64,000 bases of DNA from Sipunculus nudus (taxonomy: Eukaryota > Annelida > Sipuncula > Golfingiida > Sipunculidae). The stretch covers positions 60,456,870-60,520,869 of the forward strand of contig CM049307.1 in the NCBI GenBank assembly GCA_026874595.1, given 5' to 3'. Position 1 is the stretch's first letter, and every line of letters starts with the position of its first letter. Position numbers and translations under genes: made by a program. The notes beneath the pieces were generated by a model. It saw only the letters and a program-made list of their open reading frames with translations. It was not told where the DNA came from and did no database searches. Below are positions 23,131-35,617 of the stretch, in pieces.

Positions 23131-24960
23131 TGCAATTGGGCCAGGCCCATTTTAATGTTGTTAATTTATGCTCTTGCAATGGTTATTTGCATTTTTTTAT
23201 TCTTAAAAGTATGGGAAATTGGACTAATCTTTTAGTTTATTACATGCACCATTTCAAGAATAAAAGGACTATTTTTGCATTTTTCTTGGTAATCTTCAAA
23301 ACCCCACTTATTGGGTCCTAACTAATAATTAAAAGTTACAAAGACATCTGTGTGTACACCAGATTTCTGGTTCTCACACTATATTTTTTTTCTCAGTCCA
23401 TATAAAAATTTTTTTGGTGTGGCCTTACAAATATAAAATTCATCTTGGCTAGCATGCCCAGACTTTCACAATCTTTCGTAATATCATGCATCCAGGTAAC
23501 CATAGTTCTACAAACTTGTCATCTCTATCATTCACTGACATATTTCATACAGAGACAAAGATCAGAACAAATAAGGTTCTCTCATTATTTATAAAGCAGT
23601 ATAAATAAGTCTTTGTACAAGCATTCACAGTTTCCATTTGGAAGAACACGACAACAACCAGTTAAGTCACACAAGGAGTCCAATCATGTTATGTTAGAGC
23701 AAGTGTCACAATATATACAAGTGGCTTCCATGTATCTCCTATTATAAGATATGCATGATATCTGAAAACACTAGCCAGGAATGTCAGGTGCAATGATTAA
23801 TATATTAACGAGTGTCTGACACTTGGATATTTTTTTTTAGAAGAATCGGAATGGCAATTATTGCTCAAGCCCCAAAGTGGTAAAATATACAAGGTGTAAC
23901 ATATTTTGTTGCCTCATGCCTTTTTGCACATTTGATAATACAAGAGCCAGAAGACATAATTTTTATTGGAGCAACAGAAAGAAAATATCCTTCATGCAAT
24001 ATGCACTGTTATTTGATGACATTCCTACATTTACAGTAAAACCACGCTTAACCACCTCCTCCATGTAGTGACCACCTCAAAATAAAGACCACTTGTTCAT
24101 GGTCCATTTGGTGGTCGCAATTTCAAGGTTTCACTGTACAATTAGTATCAGGTGTTTGTTGTTAAATCTCGATGGATTATAGTTCTACTTATAATTATTA
24201 TGATTTTGCTCTTTATAATTCTCTCAATATGAGTTCTTTCCTAAATATCACATTATCACATATCACTATACAGACTATAAAAACAACTAATATCCACAGT
24301 GAGAGAATGATAGGTTAATTATGGCATCAATTATCTAAGAATTTATGGCAAACCCCTAATAAAATTTTTAATATATAAAACCATAAGATAACAAGATGAT
24401 TAAAACTAGTGGTGACTATGTCATGTGGCTCCACTCAAGTCAATGAATTTTCGCTCCTCACAAGGTGGCCAAGTTACATTTGTTTCAACTCATTCCATTA
24501 CTCCATTTCCTGTGAAACCAACCCTTTGCCGTATATGGACCATACAGTGGGGTATAGCATTTTTTTACCAAGTTTCATCATTTGTATGTTCACAACACCC
24601 TACACTTATTGTTTGAAACATTCCTGGCCTTGTGCCAGCTCCCTGGATTTTGCAAGCAGAGGTTGAGTGGAATGAGTCAGAACAAAAGTATCATGAACAC
24701 TGCATGAGTGTAGTAATGAATGGGATGTGGCACAGAAAAATACAAACGTGTTGAATAGAGCACTGGCCATATCATTTAACTTTTATAAACAAATCATGGT
24801 TTTGAGTAAAAACAGTTCAATATAAAAGATATAAAACTATATGCAAAGGTCTTGATACACATTTCTTGTCATTTTACTGTAGACAAAAAGGAAAGCAATA
24901 TGCAAAAATTTATAAATTTGAAGATGAAACGTTCTTTTGGATAAGTAGAATCTGCCACTT
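23131..24960. other. Intergenic, no gene recognised
   Basis: Apart from the small TIR element at 24032-24138, nothing beyond AT-rich sequence and short ORFs. Confidence 0.4.
24032..24138. mobile_element. Miniature TIR element with TA ends, 107 bp
   Basis: tacagtaaaaccacgcttaa at the left mirrors the right ggtttcactgta. Both ends fall at TA, as in Tc1/mariner-type insertions. The interior gtgaccacctcaaaataaag resembles the second copy at 63364-63454. A hairpin over most of the length is possible. Confidence 0.6.
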
Positions 24961-24989
24961 CACTTTGTGAGCATCACTGGCAAATTCCC

Positions 24990-25420
24990 CTTGAGGGAAA
25001 TCAGCTCAAATGTCATTATAATTAAAATTATTATTAAAATTAGATCCCTGAAGTATATAGCATTTTAAACCTGGTGTAGTTTTCATTCTGATGGTATATG
25101 TTTTTTTCTGACATTCATATTCATAGGAAACTTTAACAATATTGAAAACCACTCTGCAGTTGGCTAATATCAAACTACTACACAATATCTCAAAACTGTT
25201 TGTTTTGCGGCCTGCTATTACTGGTTGCATAAAATTGTGTACAGTATAACATTTTCAGGAATGATAAATTTCACAGAAAATGAATATTAATTTCATAACC
25301 AGATCTACCATTAGAAAGAGCTTTGTACCAGGTTTAAAATGATATATACTTTATTGGGTCTAATATGGTCTCTTTACAATGCCTGGATGAAAGCCTTTAC
25401 TGGTATCTATAAACCTTATG
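24990..25420. mobile_element. Palindromic MITE-like repeat, copy 1
   Basis: Inverted arms around gcattttaaacctggtgtag (about 25060-25100) and ccaggtttaaaatgatatat (about 25329-25348) are partly complementary. The right arm matches 45160-45205 (ccattagaaagggctctgta type). The ends are not defined here, so the limits are approximate. Confidence 0.5.
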
Positions 25421-28019
25421 AAACCTTTGCAAGATTGAAAGATAATCTGCAAGTTATTTAAGTGTTTAGTGTTGAAATATTTCTTCTCCCCTATTCTCGA
25501 AATGCTTGCTCAAATGTGCTTTTATTTGATGTTGTGTGCCATGGTAGTTGGTACACATAAGAAAGAGTAGGGAAAAGCGTGTTATATTGATGTATCCATT
25601 GCATGGGTCCTAAGGTGTGCAGGAGTTGAATCAATACTAATATACTGGAAACTGCTAGGCTAGTAGGTATAACAGGAAATATGTATCTATGATAATTATA
25701 ACAAAGCTCTAGTCGGTAGTGCTGTGCGAGTGCCAGAATTTTTTAACTTTTTCCTCTAAACTGTGCATTGTAACATGAAAATCAACAAATACTGCCCTTT
25801 ATAAACATCCAATAGCCAACTGAAACAATTATATAAACAACCCATTGTCAACTAAACCAAAACCCCCGCAAAACAGTAGAAATGGTTGAAAAATGTAATT
25901 CAAAGAATAATTAAAGATTAGCATGATATTAATTATGCAGTCCTCTTAAGTACCATAGCTTAGCTCTTACTTACAGCATTAAATAATGGTATTGTATACC
26001 CGCATATGAACTTGTGTATATAACAAAATAAAAAGCAGTATCTTCAGACAGTGCACGTACTTACATCTGTGACATAAAAAGACCCCCCACCCAATCCAGT
26101 CATTGAACCTGTAGACAACAATGTAATATTTATTTTGAATTCTTGGCTATGATACACTATATTTTACATCTTGACTTAAACTGACAAAATGAAAGATGTT
26201 GATATGCACTGTTCATTATGACAGAGGCTTGACATTTATTTTAAGTGCAGAAAGGGTATGTATTTTACATATGTAGAATTCAGATCACACAGTTACAATG
26301 CAATACTGGCTAAGTCTTTGGCAGAAAAGCAACAAAAGTTACGTTTACATTCTGATCTTGCTAATACTTCCTCCAATATCATGATTAATATTTTTATTTA
26401 ATTATTTATTTTATGTAATTATTATGGCACAAATTTTGCAAAGAGATTATTCATTCATGAGGCAATATTAATTCCTAACAGTTTGTGATGATTAGCTTCT
26501 TATGTACAATTCTGGACTGATATACCAATATAAAAAGAATATGAACTTAAAGTACCATGCATGTAATAAGACTACCCTTGCTTTGTGCTGAGACATTGCC
26601 ATAAATATGCATACTACTGACCAAGCAAGTATTATTATTTTAGAAATAAGCATTTTTAAATCCTATGGCACAAAAATATTGTTGTATAGTTTGGTTAAAT
26701 AAGAGTAGAAAATCAATTTTAACTTAAACTAATTTCAGAACTTTTAATATAATATTTTATCAACAATTTTTTACCTGCATTGTAAATTGTTTTATTTTTT
26801 AAGTCTATGCATGTTGATGTCTTAAATACCCAGACAGCAAAGCTCTTTGGGGCCCAAAAATGGTCTTGCATGTTATATTACTGCCACTGGGCCAACACTA
26901 GAATATTGGCTGGCTGAACTTTGGATCAACAGTGGACAAAACTATCACTGATCCACCATTAATGCAATGTCTTTTGCAAAGTCCAGGGCTGGTGGAACCC
27001 AAAAAGGATCTGTGCTGGACAAGGCTGATACACTGACAACAGTTCATACAAGCTTGCCAGTTACTGACATGTAATGTTGCATTTCTGGATCCAATCTTTA
27101 TTACAAATACTCAGCCAATGGGGGGGCACTAGTACTGCTGTCACTGGTCTGCAGATCACCAGGCAGCAACCAAACACCCTGGTGAGCATAAAGATCCAAT
27201 TTAAATTTTAGGCAGGGAAGTACTAGCTAAATTCTGGATAAAATGCATGGTCTACATTTGAAAATAAAATTCTTGCCTTTCATAACTTTTCTGTAAAACA
27301 ACACAAATATTGACATCTTTATGGCAGTCGATAAAAATCAAACTAAATGGATGGCACTTTGCACAAACTTGATAACTTAAAAGACCATGCAGAGAATGAG
27401 AAATAAAATAAAAATCAAGATATGTAGCCTAATCCAGAACACATATTTATCAATAACAGAATGCTAGAATAAAAGATTGGGTGTATTTACAGTACAAAAA
27501 GACTCTCGCTGCCTTAGGCTTTCATAATTCTACTTTCACTTGTATCTTTCACAATCACCTGTACAATTACAACCTTACTAAATTGAGTGCATGTTAAGAT
27601 GTTTATGAGCAACAGGTATGTTTTGTGTGTGTGTGTGAATGATGGCTTTTATGAATGACATGATGATGATGATGAGGTCATGATCAACAGGTAACCTGTG
27701 TCCTTTTGGTGTCAATGAGTGCATAAAACAGGAAAAACAAGTTGCACTTTTTCATGTCATAAACAAAAGGTAAAAAGCACAGGCCCGTTAGTCTTGACCA
27801 AAAACGCTATAACTTTACACAAACAAATCCATCCCTGGCTGCAGGGACACAGAGATATTTTTGTTCCCTGAAAATGAGTTTCTTTCTATGAACTTGGATA
27901 AGTATCAAAGTATCTGAGGTATATGGAAATATGCTATCTTCTAGCCTACAGCGCCATCTAGTGTTAATCCTTGTATACAGAGAATTCTGATCCTGATAAT
28001 ACTCTGAGGATTCTTTGGT
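25421..28019. other. Downstream flank and possible 3' UTR of the SPSB3-like gene
   Basis: No coding segment recognised. On the minus strand an AATAAA overlaps the stop codon itself (28024-28019) and is unlikely to be the used signal; several others lie further down (for example near 27100). 26830-27190 has clustered gggcccaa/ccaacactagaatattggc and ggtggaacccaaaaagg motifs, resembling a dispersed repeat I cannot name. Confidence 0.35.
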
Positions 28020-28408
28020 TTATTTCAAGTCCTTCAGATGGCTTCTGATCTGTCCAGGCAAGGGGAGCGCTTCAGCATCTGTGCTACTCCGCAGTTTCTG
28101 AACGATAGCATGGCAGCATTTTTCTTGCAGAGACATATATCGGCATTTACGAATGCCAACTTCGATCTCTGTTAGTGAGGCAGTGGAGCTGATGAGGGGG
28201 TACAGTGGCTCCCCCAGTTGGCTGAGCCCTGTGAAAGCAACCCCTAAGTTCTGTCCATCTTTATAAAATGATAAGGTTCCATGGTACAAGTTGAGGTGCA
28301 CACCGATCACTGTGGTCTGTTTATAAAAGGGTTCACAAAACCGCTTGGAAATGCCCCCATGCCACGTGGTGCCTTTGTAGGACAGGCCCCAGCTGTGGTT
28401 GTCCATCC
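28020..28408 (-). CDS. SPRY domain/SOCS box protein (SPSB3-like), last exon, residues 104-232
   Basis: SPSB proteins are substrate receptors of cullin-5 ubiquitin ligases: the SPRY fold binds the target and the SOCS box docks Elongin B/C and Cul5. This exon supplies the second half of SPRY, including DNHSWGLSYKG (106-116), GVHLNLYHGTLSFYKDG (139-155) and LYPLISSTAS. The SOCS box follows at 195-232, with a BC box SLQEKCCHAIVQKL that fits [APST]Lxxx[CSA]xxx[AILV] and a Cul5 box LPLP (218-221). SSTAS before the SOCS box is typical of SPSB3 rather than SPSB1/2/4. The acceptor is tttattccag|GG, phase 1, and TAA ends the frame. Total length is 232 aa with the ATG at 34639, shorter at both ends than human SPSB3. 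Known: human SPSB3 targets nuclear cGAS; the substrate here is not known. Confidence 0.9.
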
Positions 28409-29471
28409 CTGGAATAAATATTCAAATTTCGTCAGAGTTAAAAACACTTAAAATAAATAATGCAAATCTGATTCTTAAATAAGCTCTGTTAAAATATCAG
28501 GGACACACAGCTGACAACTCATGCCAAATTTATTTATACAAGTTTTGCCATCCAATAATTGGAAAATTATTTTTTTATTGAAACATTTACAATTTTCAAT
28601 CAAATTAATTTTTCTTTATTTCAAATTAATAAAAAAAAAACTTGCAAGAGACAGAACAAGTTTGGAGTATAGTCATGTGTTTGATATGCAGCCACTAAAA
28701 AGTGGCTTGCTTTTACAGGGCACCTTAATCTACCTTTTAGAATTTTAATGAAAATTTCATCAGAACATCTACAATCTGAAAAATCACTGCACTAATTTTA
28801 AAATTTTATATTCCTCATGGGGTTTATATAATTTCAAAACAACTAATAAGCTGATGCTGAATAAAGGGCTTCAGCTAGGTATGCTACCTGAAGAAAGGAT
28901 ATTATCACTAGAATTTTTTTGCATGGTATGGGTACTCTTAACTTCAGGTCTAAAAGTAACTCATGTCTCCATAACTTTAAATTGACAGGAGAGTGACAGC
29001 AGAAATCAGATGGTAGCATCTTCATACTACCAAGTATGTAGCTACGCTTTCACAAACCTTGATTCAGCGACCCGGTCTGATGCCTATTTCATGAATAACG
29101 AACAAACTTCTAGTGTTCAGGCTAAAATCAGACCTGCCAATCAAATCCAAAATTTAAGCAATCCACTCTTTACATGCCATCTGAACCAGAAAACATATCT
29201 AGAAACAGGAAAGGGTCATATGACTGGTAGACCTTCTGGACCATGCTAAACATTTGATCAAAACATGGCACCAGAGGTATGCATAAAACAAGTGTATGTA
29301 AGCCATCTGATTGGTTCAATTGTCATATTCATTATTCACGAGATAGATGCCAGAGAGGGTCATGGAATCAAGGTCTTTGAAAGTGTAGCCACAGACTTGG
29401 TAGTATGAAGATGTAGGGTACTGAACATATATATATATGAAGAGAGAATTTAGTCAGTACTGACCACTTAC

Positions 29472-29621
29472 CTATGAGATTGATATATTTGAAGTTATTG
29501 GTGTGGAGCAGAGCCTGATGAGTGCCCACCCCTATCATCACCGAGCTGCCGATAAGTGGCTCCAGAAACGTGATCTCCCAGTAGTGTTCTCCATCCGTAA
29601 ATCCCTTGTTTCCTCTCACAC
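29472..29621 (-). CDS. SPSB3-like gene, middle coding exon, residues 54-103
   Basis: The 150-nt exon is bounded by ttgttacag|GT on its 5' side and ATAG|gtaagt on its 3' side, both phase 1. It encodes VRGNKGFTDGEHYWEI and later VMIGVGTHQAL, the centre of the SPRY domain. Its last base joins GG of the next exon to make the Gly of LIG-MDNHSW, an uninterrupted SPRY sequence. The frame stays open past the donor for some 30 codons, which gives a longer but non-coding ORF. Confidence 0.9.
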
Positions 29622-29819
29622 CTGTAACAATAGAAGAACAGAATGACAGTACAAAGTCCTGCTGACTGTGTCACTAGACTGATGCTTATCTGAATGTAAA
29701 AGAATCAAGGACTTTTTCACATATTTGATCATTTTGTTGCCAGTAATGAAGTGCCCCCTAAAAACACCAAGTACCTGGCTTTTTGGATGAAAATATGTAG
29801 CATAAAAAAAACACCCATA

Positions 29820-30130
29820 AGGCCAGAAAAAGGTATGGTTCTCAAGCATTTTTTTTTTAAGAAATCTGCGCAGGAGGGCAATTTTATTTATTTATTTTTT
29901 ACCTTAATGTATGTTTCGTTTAAAAGTCATATGATCAAGGGAAAACATGATATTAACAGGATTTTTTTGGTGATAAACAGGTAAAATCACTACATAACAT
30001 AACTTAAAATTTTATCTTCTTGAAAGATGAATGTCAAAATAAAATGTTTGATGCGGGGGGGGGGGGGGGTTAAAACTGAGGCGGCCGGTGCCTGAGAACC
30101 ATACCTTTATTTATTTATTTTTTTTGCCTT
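29820..30130 (+). mobile_element. MITE, GGTATGGTTCTCAGGCAC family, copy 2
   Basis: TIRs aggtatggttctcaagca and gtgcctgagaaccatacct, extended by ggccagaaaaa on the left and a T-rich run ending tttttgcctt on the right. It lies in intron 2 (counting a 5' UTR exon as first) of the SPSB3-like gene. The internal G tract has grown to 15 G (30055-30069). Confidence 0.8.
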
Positions 30131-31732
30131 AAATATCAAATTTTTTATCCATTTATAATTACAAGATATAAAGTTAAATGAGTGTACTGAAGTCAGTTCA
30201 CTTGCAAACACAGCAGACATTTGATACACCTATGAAGCTGCAATCTGGTGGCGGCAGTTTCTATCAAGCTCAGCACTTGTTTATTTTAAATTTAAGAAGT
30301 TCTGTAAAATAACTGAAATAATATATTCAACAAGAGATAACTTATAAACTGATGATAGATTCTGGCTTCAAATTTGACCTTTAGTAGGAGGGGTTTTTTT
30401 TGTCACAAGTACTAATAACACCAGAGTTTTTGGTATTTTGGCAGACCATTTATGATATTTATGTTTCATTAAGTAGAAAACACCTGAAAAAATGCTTACC
30501 TTCTCCAACACCTGGACCTATTTTTTAGATCTGCCCCAAAATGTGACTGATCTGCCTAAAATTTTAATTAATTGCTCCATGGCCCACCCTTCAAAATATT
30601 GAAAATCTTTGAAGATAGAGGACAGACAAATAAACTTTTGGACAAACACAGGTGGACACATAACCTTAAGGCTTAATATTTTTATACAAAATTTAGATAA
30701 TCAAAGTTGGGATAGATAACACTCAACTATATTTTCCATTTTTGTATTTGTGATTTTAAAACATTTAGCAGAATATTATGAATTGAGATTTATATGCCAT
30801 GTTGAATAAAGCAACATCATAACCTCATTGTTAGGGTTATGGAAATATTATGTTCATGTATCGGCGAGTACACATATAGATGTACCTGTGAAATCGTAAG
30901 AAACCCCATTATATGGAAAAACCACAGAATCATAAAATCATTATAAGCTGTAGGGATACATCTAGATCAAAGGCATGCAAGGTTTTCCAATAGAGGAAGG
31001 TAGGCAGTAAACAGAGTAATTATCCATGTTATGAAATCTGCTATTTGTAAATAAACAAGACATAAAAATAACAATATACATAGCACAAACAATCCTAAGG
31101 TAGGAAAAACAAAGAGACCATAATATGCAAGTCAAGTAGGTAATTATTTCTCACTCATCTTGTCAGGTTAAAATGAACAGATGCCATATATTTATAAACA
31201 GCAAACCAAGCAGATTCACTGGTATGAACCGAAAAGTATCACTGATGATAAAGTAGGTGACACGTAGGACTAGTAATGGGTCCGTAGGTTGTCACTGTGT
31301 GACAACCAAAAGAGATATGTAATAAAAAAGCACTTGAGGTAAGAGCCATTATCAGTGAATACACAGAATATGTGAGATAAAGACTATTTACTCATCAAAC
31401 TAGATCCCAGCTGGACTCTGAAATCCAGTTCACATATTCTGCTTGGGGTCCCCCAAACAAGGACAAAAACACTGGGCCAATGAGCAGTAACTGGTGCTGA
31501 CCAAGTACTGTGGTTGGCCTCATATTCGGAAGGCTAATGTTAGAGATTTTTACTTATTCATTGTTTCCCATGGGGACAATTTTCCGATCTTACCATGCAG
31601 TATAACCTACCCAAAGTATAACCATAATCAGACTGATTATTTAATATGCGCACTAAATCAGACCTATAAGCAATCAAAAGGAATACTTTATATCTAGACT
31701 TTTTTTCTAGCTTTGACACGACTCTTTAAGGT
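30131..31732. other. Intron sequence of the SPSB3-like gene
   Basis: No exon or named repeat recognised; intronic between 29622 and 34479. Confidence 0.4.
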
Positions 31733-31862
31733 CTTGTAAGCAGGGTTGGCAAGTTTCTGCCATTGCCATTTCTGGCGTTGTTCTGCCTTGCAACTGCTGT
31801 GCAGCAGAAATACTTTTCTGCCCTTGTTTATGCCATAAGGGTAGAAATACCCTGAAAACTGT

Positions 31863-32156
31863 AAGTCTGCTGGGCTTTTACCCCTGAGCCTAATGGCTCA
31901 TCAGGCCGGAGCTTATCCCGGTTTAGGTAGCATGAAGCGGCTTAGGAGTTAAACTCCTCCTGGATGGGACTCTAGTCCATCGCAGGTTACCTTCCCAGTA
32001 TTTACTGGTACCCATTTCTACTGCTGGGTGGACAGAGGCACACTTGCGGTTGGGATCTTGCCTAAGGGTCTTGGCATGGTGGGGGTCTGACCGGGATTCG
32101 AACTCACGACCTCTCGATCATGATCGTCACCTTAACCATTAAACCATCGACCCCAT
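31863..32156 (-). mobile_element. tRNA-derived SINE, 294 bp, with 11-bp TSD
   Basis: Perfect direct repeats CTGAAAACTGT at 31852-31862 and 32157-32167 bracket it. On the minus strand the head is tggggtcgatggtttaatgg, with an A-box-like TGGTTTAATGG and a B box GAGTTCGAATCCC (about 32108-32094) in tRNA-like spacing. The body (ccagcagtagaaatgggtac, gatggactagagtcccatcc) follows. It is inserted into the hAT element, so it is younger. Confidence 0.85.
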
Positions 32157-32587
32157 CTGAAAACTGTGATTAAATGAAAATATAAAAGTTAACCCAATCT
32201 TTCCACATCATTCATCAATAGTAACCACTGGACTCAGGCTTGCCCACCCCATCCCCTAAGAACCGAGCCTTAGGAGATAGTTACTGGAGCTACCATTACA
32301 TCTTTCAGGTACCAGTGACATGAATGACATTATAAACTAGTTAATGCACATCAGCAAACCTAAAGGGCTGTGATAATGACATTACCGGAGCCAAGAAACC
32401 CATGTGCCACACATACACATGGTCTCCTGTTCAGGAACCTGCATGACAGTACAGGCGAGAGCTGGGACTTCATATATAATCCCATTCAACTTAAAATCAT
32501 TCATCACTTACACCTGAATATTTCTGAGTCAAGAACAGCCCTGTGACTACACCACCTGAGATATAACAGTTGTTATAAATCTCTTAG

Positions 32588-32877
32588 GCCAAAAAAAATT
32601 AAAGGTATGGTTCTCAGGCACCGCCCGCGTCAATTTTTACCCCCCGCATCAACAATTTTTATTTTGATTTTTATCTTTCAAGAAGATAAATATTAGAATT
32701 TATGTAATGCTTTTCCCTGTTTAGCAAAAAAAAAATTGTTATTTTCATACTTTTCCCTGATCATATGACATTTTTATCGAGACACTCAAAAAAAGGTCAA
32801 AAATAAAATTCCGCCCGCCCGTACTGATTTCTGAAAAAAAGTGCCTGAGAACCATACCTTATTTTTTTTTTGGCCTT
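32588..32877 (-). mobile_element. MITE, GGTATGGTTCTCAGGCAC family, copy 3
   Basis: The most complete TIRs of the family: ggccaaaaaaaattaaaggt then atggttctcaggcac on the left, and gtgcctgagaaccatacctt then a T run and ggcc on the right. The interior runs opposite to the other copies (ccccccgcatc, atctttcaagaagat). It is nested in the hAT element. Flanking TTA/TTAA may be the target. Confidence 0.85.
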
Positions 32878-33265
32878 AATCATGAATTTGGGCAAATTTT
32901 ATTTTATGCATAATGCTGTTTTAAGCTGGCAGTTAAAACCAGTTTATGATGCTGTTGCTTAAACCTCCCCTCTCCCTGCCTAGAACCTGAAAACCTTGCT
33001 TATTTCAGAAAGTGAAGAGGCACATCAGGCATTACTGTCATTAACTAAATTGAACAAAATGACCATCATTTCTTAAAATATTAATAAATGCTTTATTTAA
33101 GGCAGCTTTTGATTTATTAAGATTACAAACTCTTGTTGAAATGCAATATATTCTGATAATTTAATCTGCCATTTCTTCCTGGCAGAATGGTTTTCTGCTT
33201 TATTTCTGCCACCGGCAGGGCAGAAATAACCTTCTGCCTAGTAGAAAACCAACCCTGCTTGTATG

Positions 33266-34300
33266 CTATCATCTCTAAGTGTCAACATGTATTCAATCAC
33301 TATTTTATTTTGTACAACAAAACCAAATATTATGCATGTTCTTTTATGGTCCTTTTTAAATTCAATAAACCATAAAAAAGTGATGCCTTATGGAACTTGT
33401 AATTTGGACGATCCCAAATTTAACAATTTGATGTGTTTACATGTATACCTCTGCATATATTGTTAGGCAAGATATTAATTTTTGGTTTACAAATATTTTG
33501 TAGAGGCAGAAAGATGTTAAAAACAAAATAATTTGAACTGTCTCATGCAATTCTGTACATACAGATCATAAGACGGACAGTCAGCCTTCTTGTGCACTTA
33601 GATTTTTAAGTTAAAGGCTAATCAGTAGTCATAACATTTATTGCTTCACTTTTGTAGACTTTTACCATTCTAGATTATATTTGCTGGACACATGTTGAAA
33701 ATATACATTATATTAACCCAATAATAAACTAAGGAACCCACCAAAACGTCATTTCACTTTTATTGATGATGCCTGTTCCAGCCATTCTGGCATCTTTGTT
33801 CACATGGACCTGTTCTCACTATGCATTTAACCCTTTTGAGTATTGATTAAAGTTAAGATTTAATTTTCAGACAAGTTGTAACACTCTTTACATTAATTAA
33901 CATTACAGGTTATATCTCACCCAATTTTTCATTCTATCTTCACTGAAGTTTCAACAGTTACAACAGAGATGGTTCACTTTAGCTTAATGTATTTTTAGGA
34001 CTGAAAATAGATATGCAATTTAAATTAAAACATTATATTGTTAAACATAATATTAAGAATCAAGCCAAAAAGGAATTTTTAGATTTTAATTTCAAGTAAG
34101 CTGAACAGTTTAGGGTTAACTAAAATGATTGAGGCAGGCTAAAATAAATTAAACATTTTTTATAAAGGTGCAGAATAGGTGGCCTGTCATAATCTGTTTT
34201 TACTCTAACTTTATATTAAGATTTATTTTTCCATTGATTTTGTCTCATTTTTATGTGAATCATATAAAATTTGTGTATAATGACTGAATCATTAAGTGGG
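33266..34300. other. Intron sequence of the SPSB3-like gene
   Basis: AT-rich; no exon or named repeat recognised. Confidence 0.4.
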
Positions 34301-34479
34301 CTCCATGTGTGGTTAAAAAAAAATAAGTACTAACCATAAGAATAGGAAAGCCAGTCTTATGTTGGTTACCTTTTCTGCACTTTTACCCATTTTTTCAATT
34401 TTAAAGAAATTTAGGGTGAGACAATGTGTTAAGCAAACATTTAAAAAGATTTGGCTCAAGTTCAATATAACTGACTTAC

Positions 34480-34641
34480 CTGCAGTCCCGGCACTTCCTT
34501 TTACAGGATCAATATGGAAGTAGGCAGCATGATGGTCTTGTGATAAAATAACTTCAGGCGATTTATGGTCCTGATCCCACACCCAATTCTCTACAGAAAA
34601 GTCTGTCTGTTGGCTGAAGATTATACGCTGTTGAACCATCC
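34480..34641 (-). CDS. SPSB3-like gene, first coding exon, residues 1-53
   Basis: The exon begins at tctgcag|GG and the first ATG follows at once at 34639, giving MVQQRIIFSQQTDFSVENWV. The tryptophan-rich WVWD at 19-22 and YFHIDPVKGSAGTAG at 42-55 form the start of the SPRY domain; WVWD and GTAG-VRG are conserved in the SPSB3 group. The exon ends CTGCAG|gtaagt in phase 1 and joins the middle exon to make GTAG-VRGNK. I take 34639 as the start because no upstream coding exon is visible and the putative 5' exon at 37405-37560 contains its own short ORF that ends before the splice. A longer N-terminus encoded by an unseen exon remains possible, since vertebrate SPSB3 has one. Confidence 0.88.
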
Positions 34642-35617
34642 CTGCAGAATAAACACAATGCACTAAGTTCAGGTTCATGTTATCGCACTAAACTCATACT
34701 ACTCCACATGAAACTTGATACAAATGTCATTAATGTATCTGTGTACAGAATACAGCTTAAGTTAAAACTGATATGTATGGGATGAAATTTAGTACCTGTT
34801 CAAATGTCTGCTGGAGGAAATTAATAGAATATGACTGATGCTTACACTGCTGTCACAAGCTTAGCAATGATGCATATTTAATTAGCACACCTGATGCAGT
34901 GAACAAAGACTATACAGTTGTACACGTTCAAAGACTATGAAGTTGTAAACAAATGTAGTGTGCATGATACATGCATGGTTGACAGTTGATACTTGGGACT
35001 GTTTGTACCACGTGACTCAGGGTCAAGGCTACACCACAGCATGAGATGGAATGTGGGGGCTTTTCTTCCATGAAGGTATCTCAAGTCGTGCGCATGCACA
35101 GAATGACCCTGAATATATTAACACCACGTGTACACAGAAACATTAAATAGCATCACTAATTTGAACCTTGCCCCTATAAAAAAAAAGAAGTTACTATAAA
35201 TAATGACAGACCCTGTTTTACTCACATATATCATTTTACAGCCATTTTTTTATTCCCTTATTGCAGACACGTTGCCATAACTGAACCCAATGAATCTATG
35301 AAAGCATTTGATAAGTGAATTAGGTCTTAATTTATATCGCACTTTTCACAGAAGATATTCATTCTTCAGACAGATAAATAAATGTTATCATAGAATGAAC
35401 ATATCTGTCATATGTTCTATGCTTCTATATGTCTACTACTCAAGTCTTAAATAATTCAATCATGTGACAGTTACCTTCAGTATTTGAGAAGTTAATTGTT
35501 TTAAATGAGAATTGGTAATTTTTTTATTGGTGAGCTGTATGTGCTCCCAACATAAACACAGGTTGTATAACATAGCCATTTTTTTCAGAGGGCATAAATA
35601 AAAATATAAGGTCTGAG
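34642..35617. other. Probable 5' UTR intron of the SPSB3-like gene
   Basis: No exon recognised. Confidence 0.35.

Larger units (their letters stand above)
31741..33257. mobile_element. Non-autonomous hAT element with nested SINE and MITE
   Basis: The ends are CAGGGTTGG and CCAACCCTG, inverted. They are flanked by 8-bp CTTGTAAG (31733-31740) and CTTGTATG (33258-33265), a TSD with one mismatch. CAG-type ends with 8-bp TSD are the hAT signature. Subterminal TTCTGCC/GGCAGAA motifs occur repeatedly at both ends (31757-31830 and 33170-33240), as hAT transposase sites often do. Without the two insertions the element is about 0.93 kb. No transposase ORF. It lies in an intron of the SPSB3-like gene. 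Confidence 0.82.

Noticed and set aside
32094..32156. Functional tRNA gene
   Set aside because: The B box is good, but acceptor and anticodon stems do not pair as a tRNA and the segment is the head of a SINE bounded by an 11-bp TSD.
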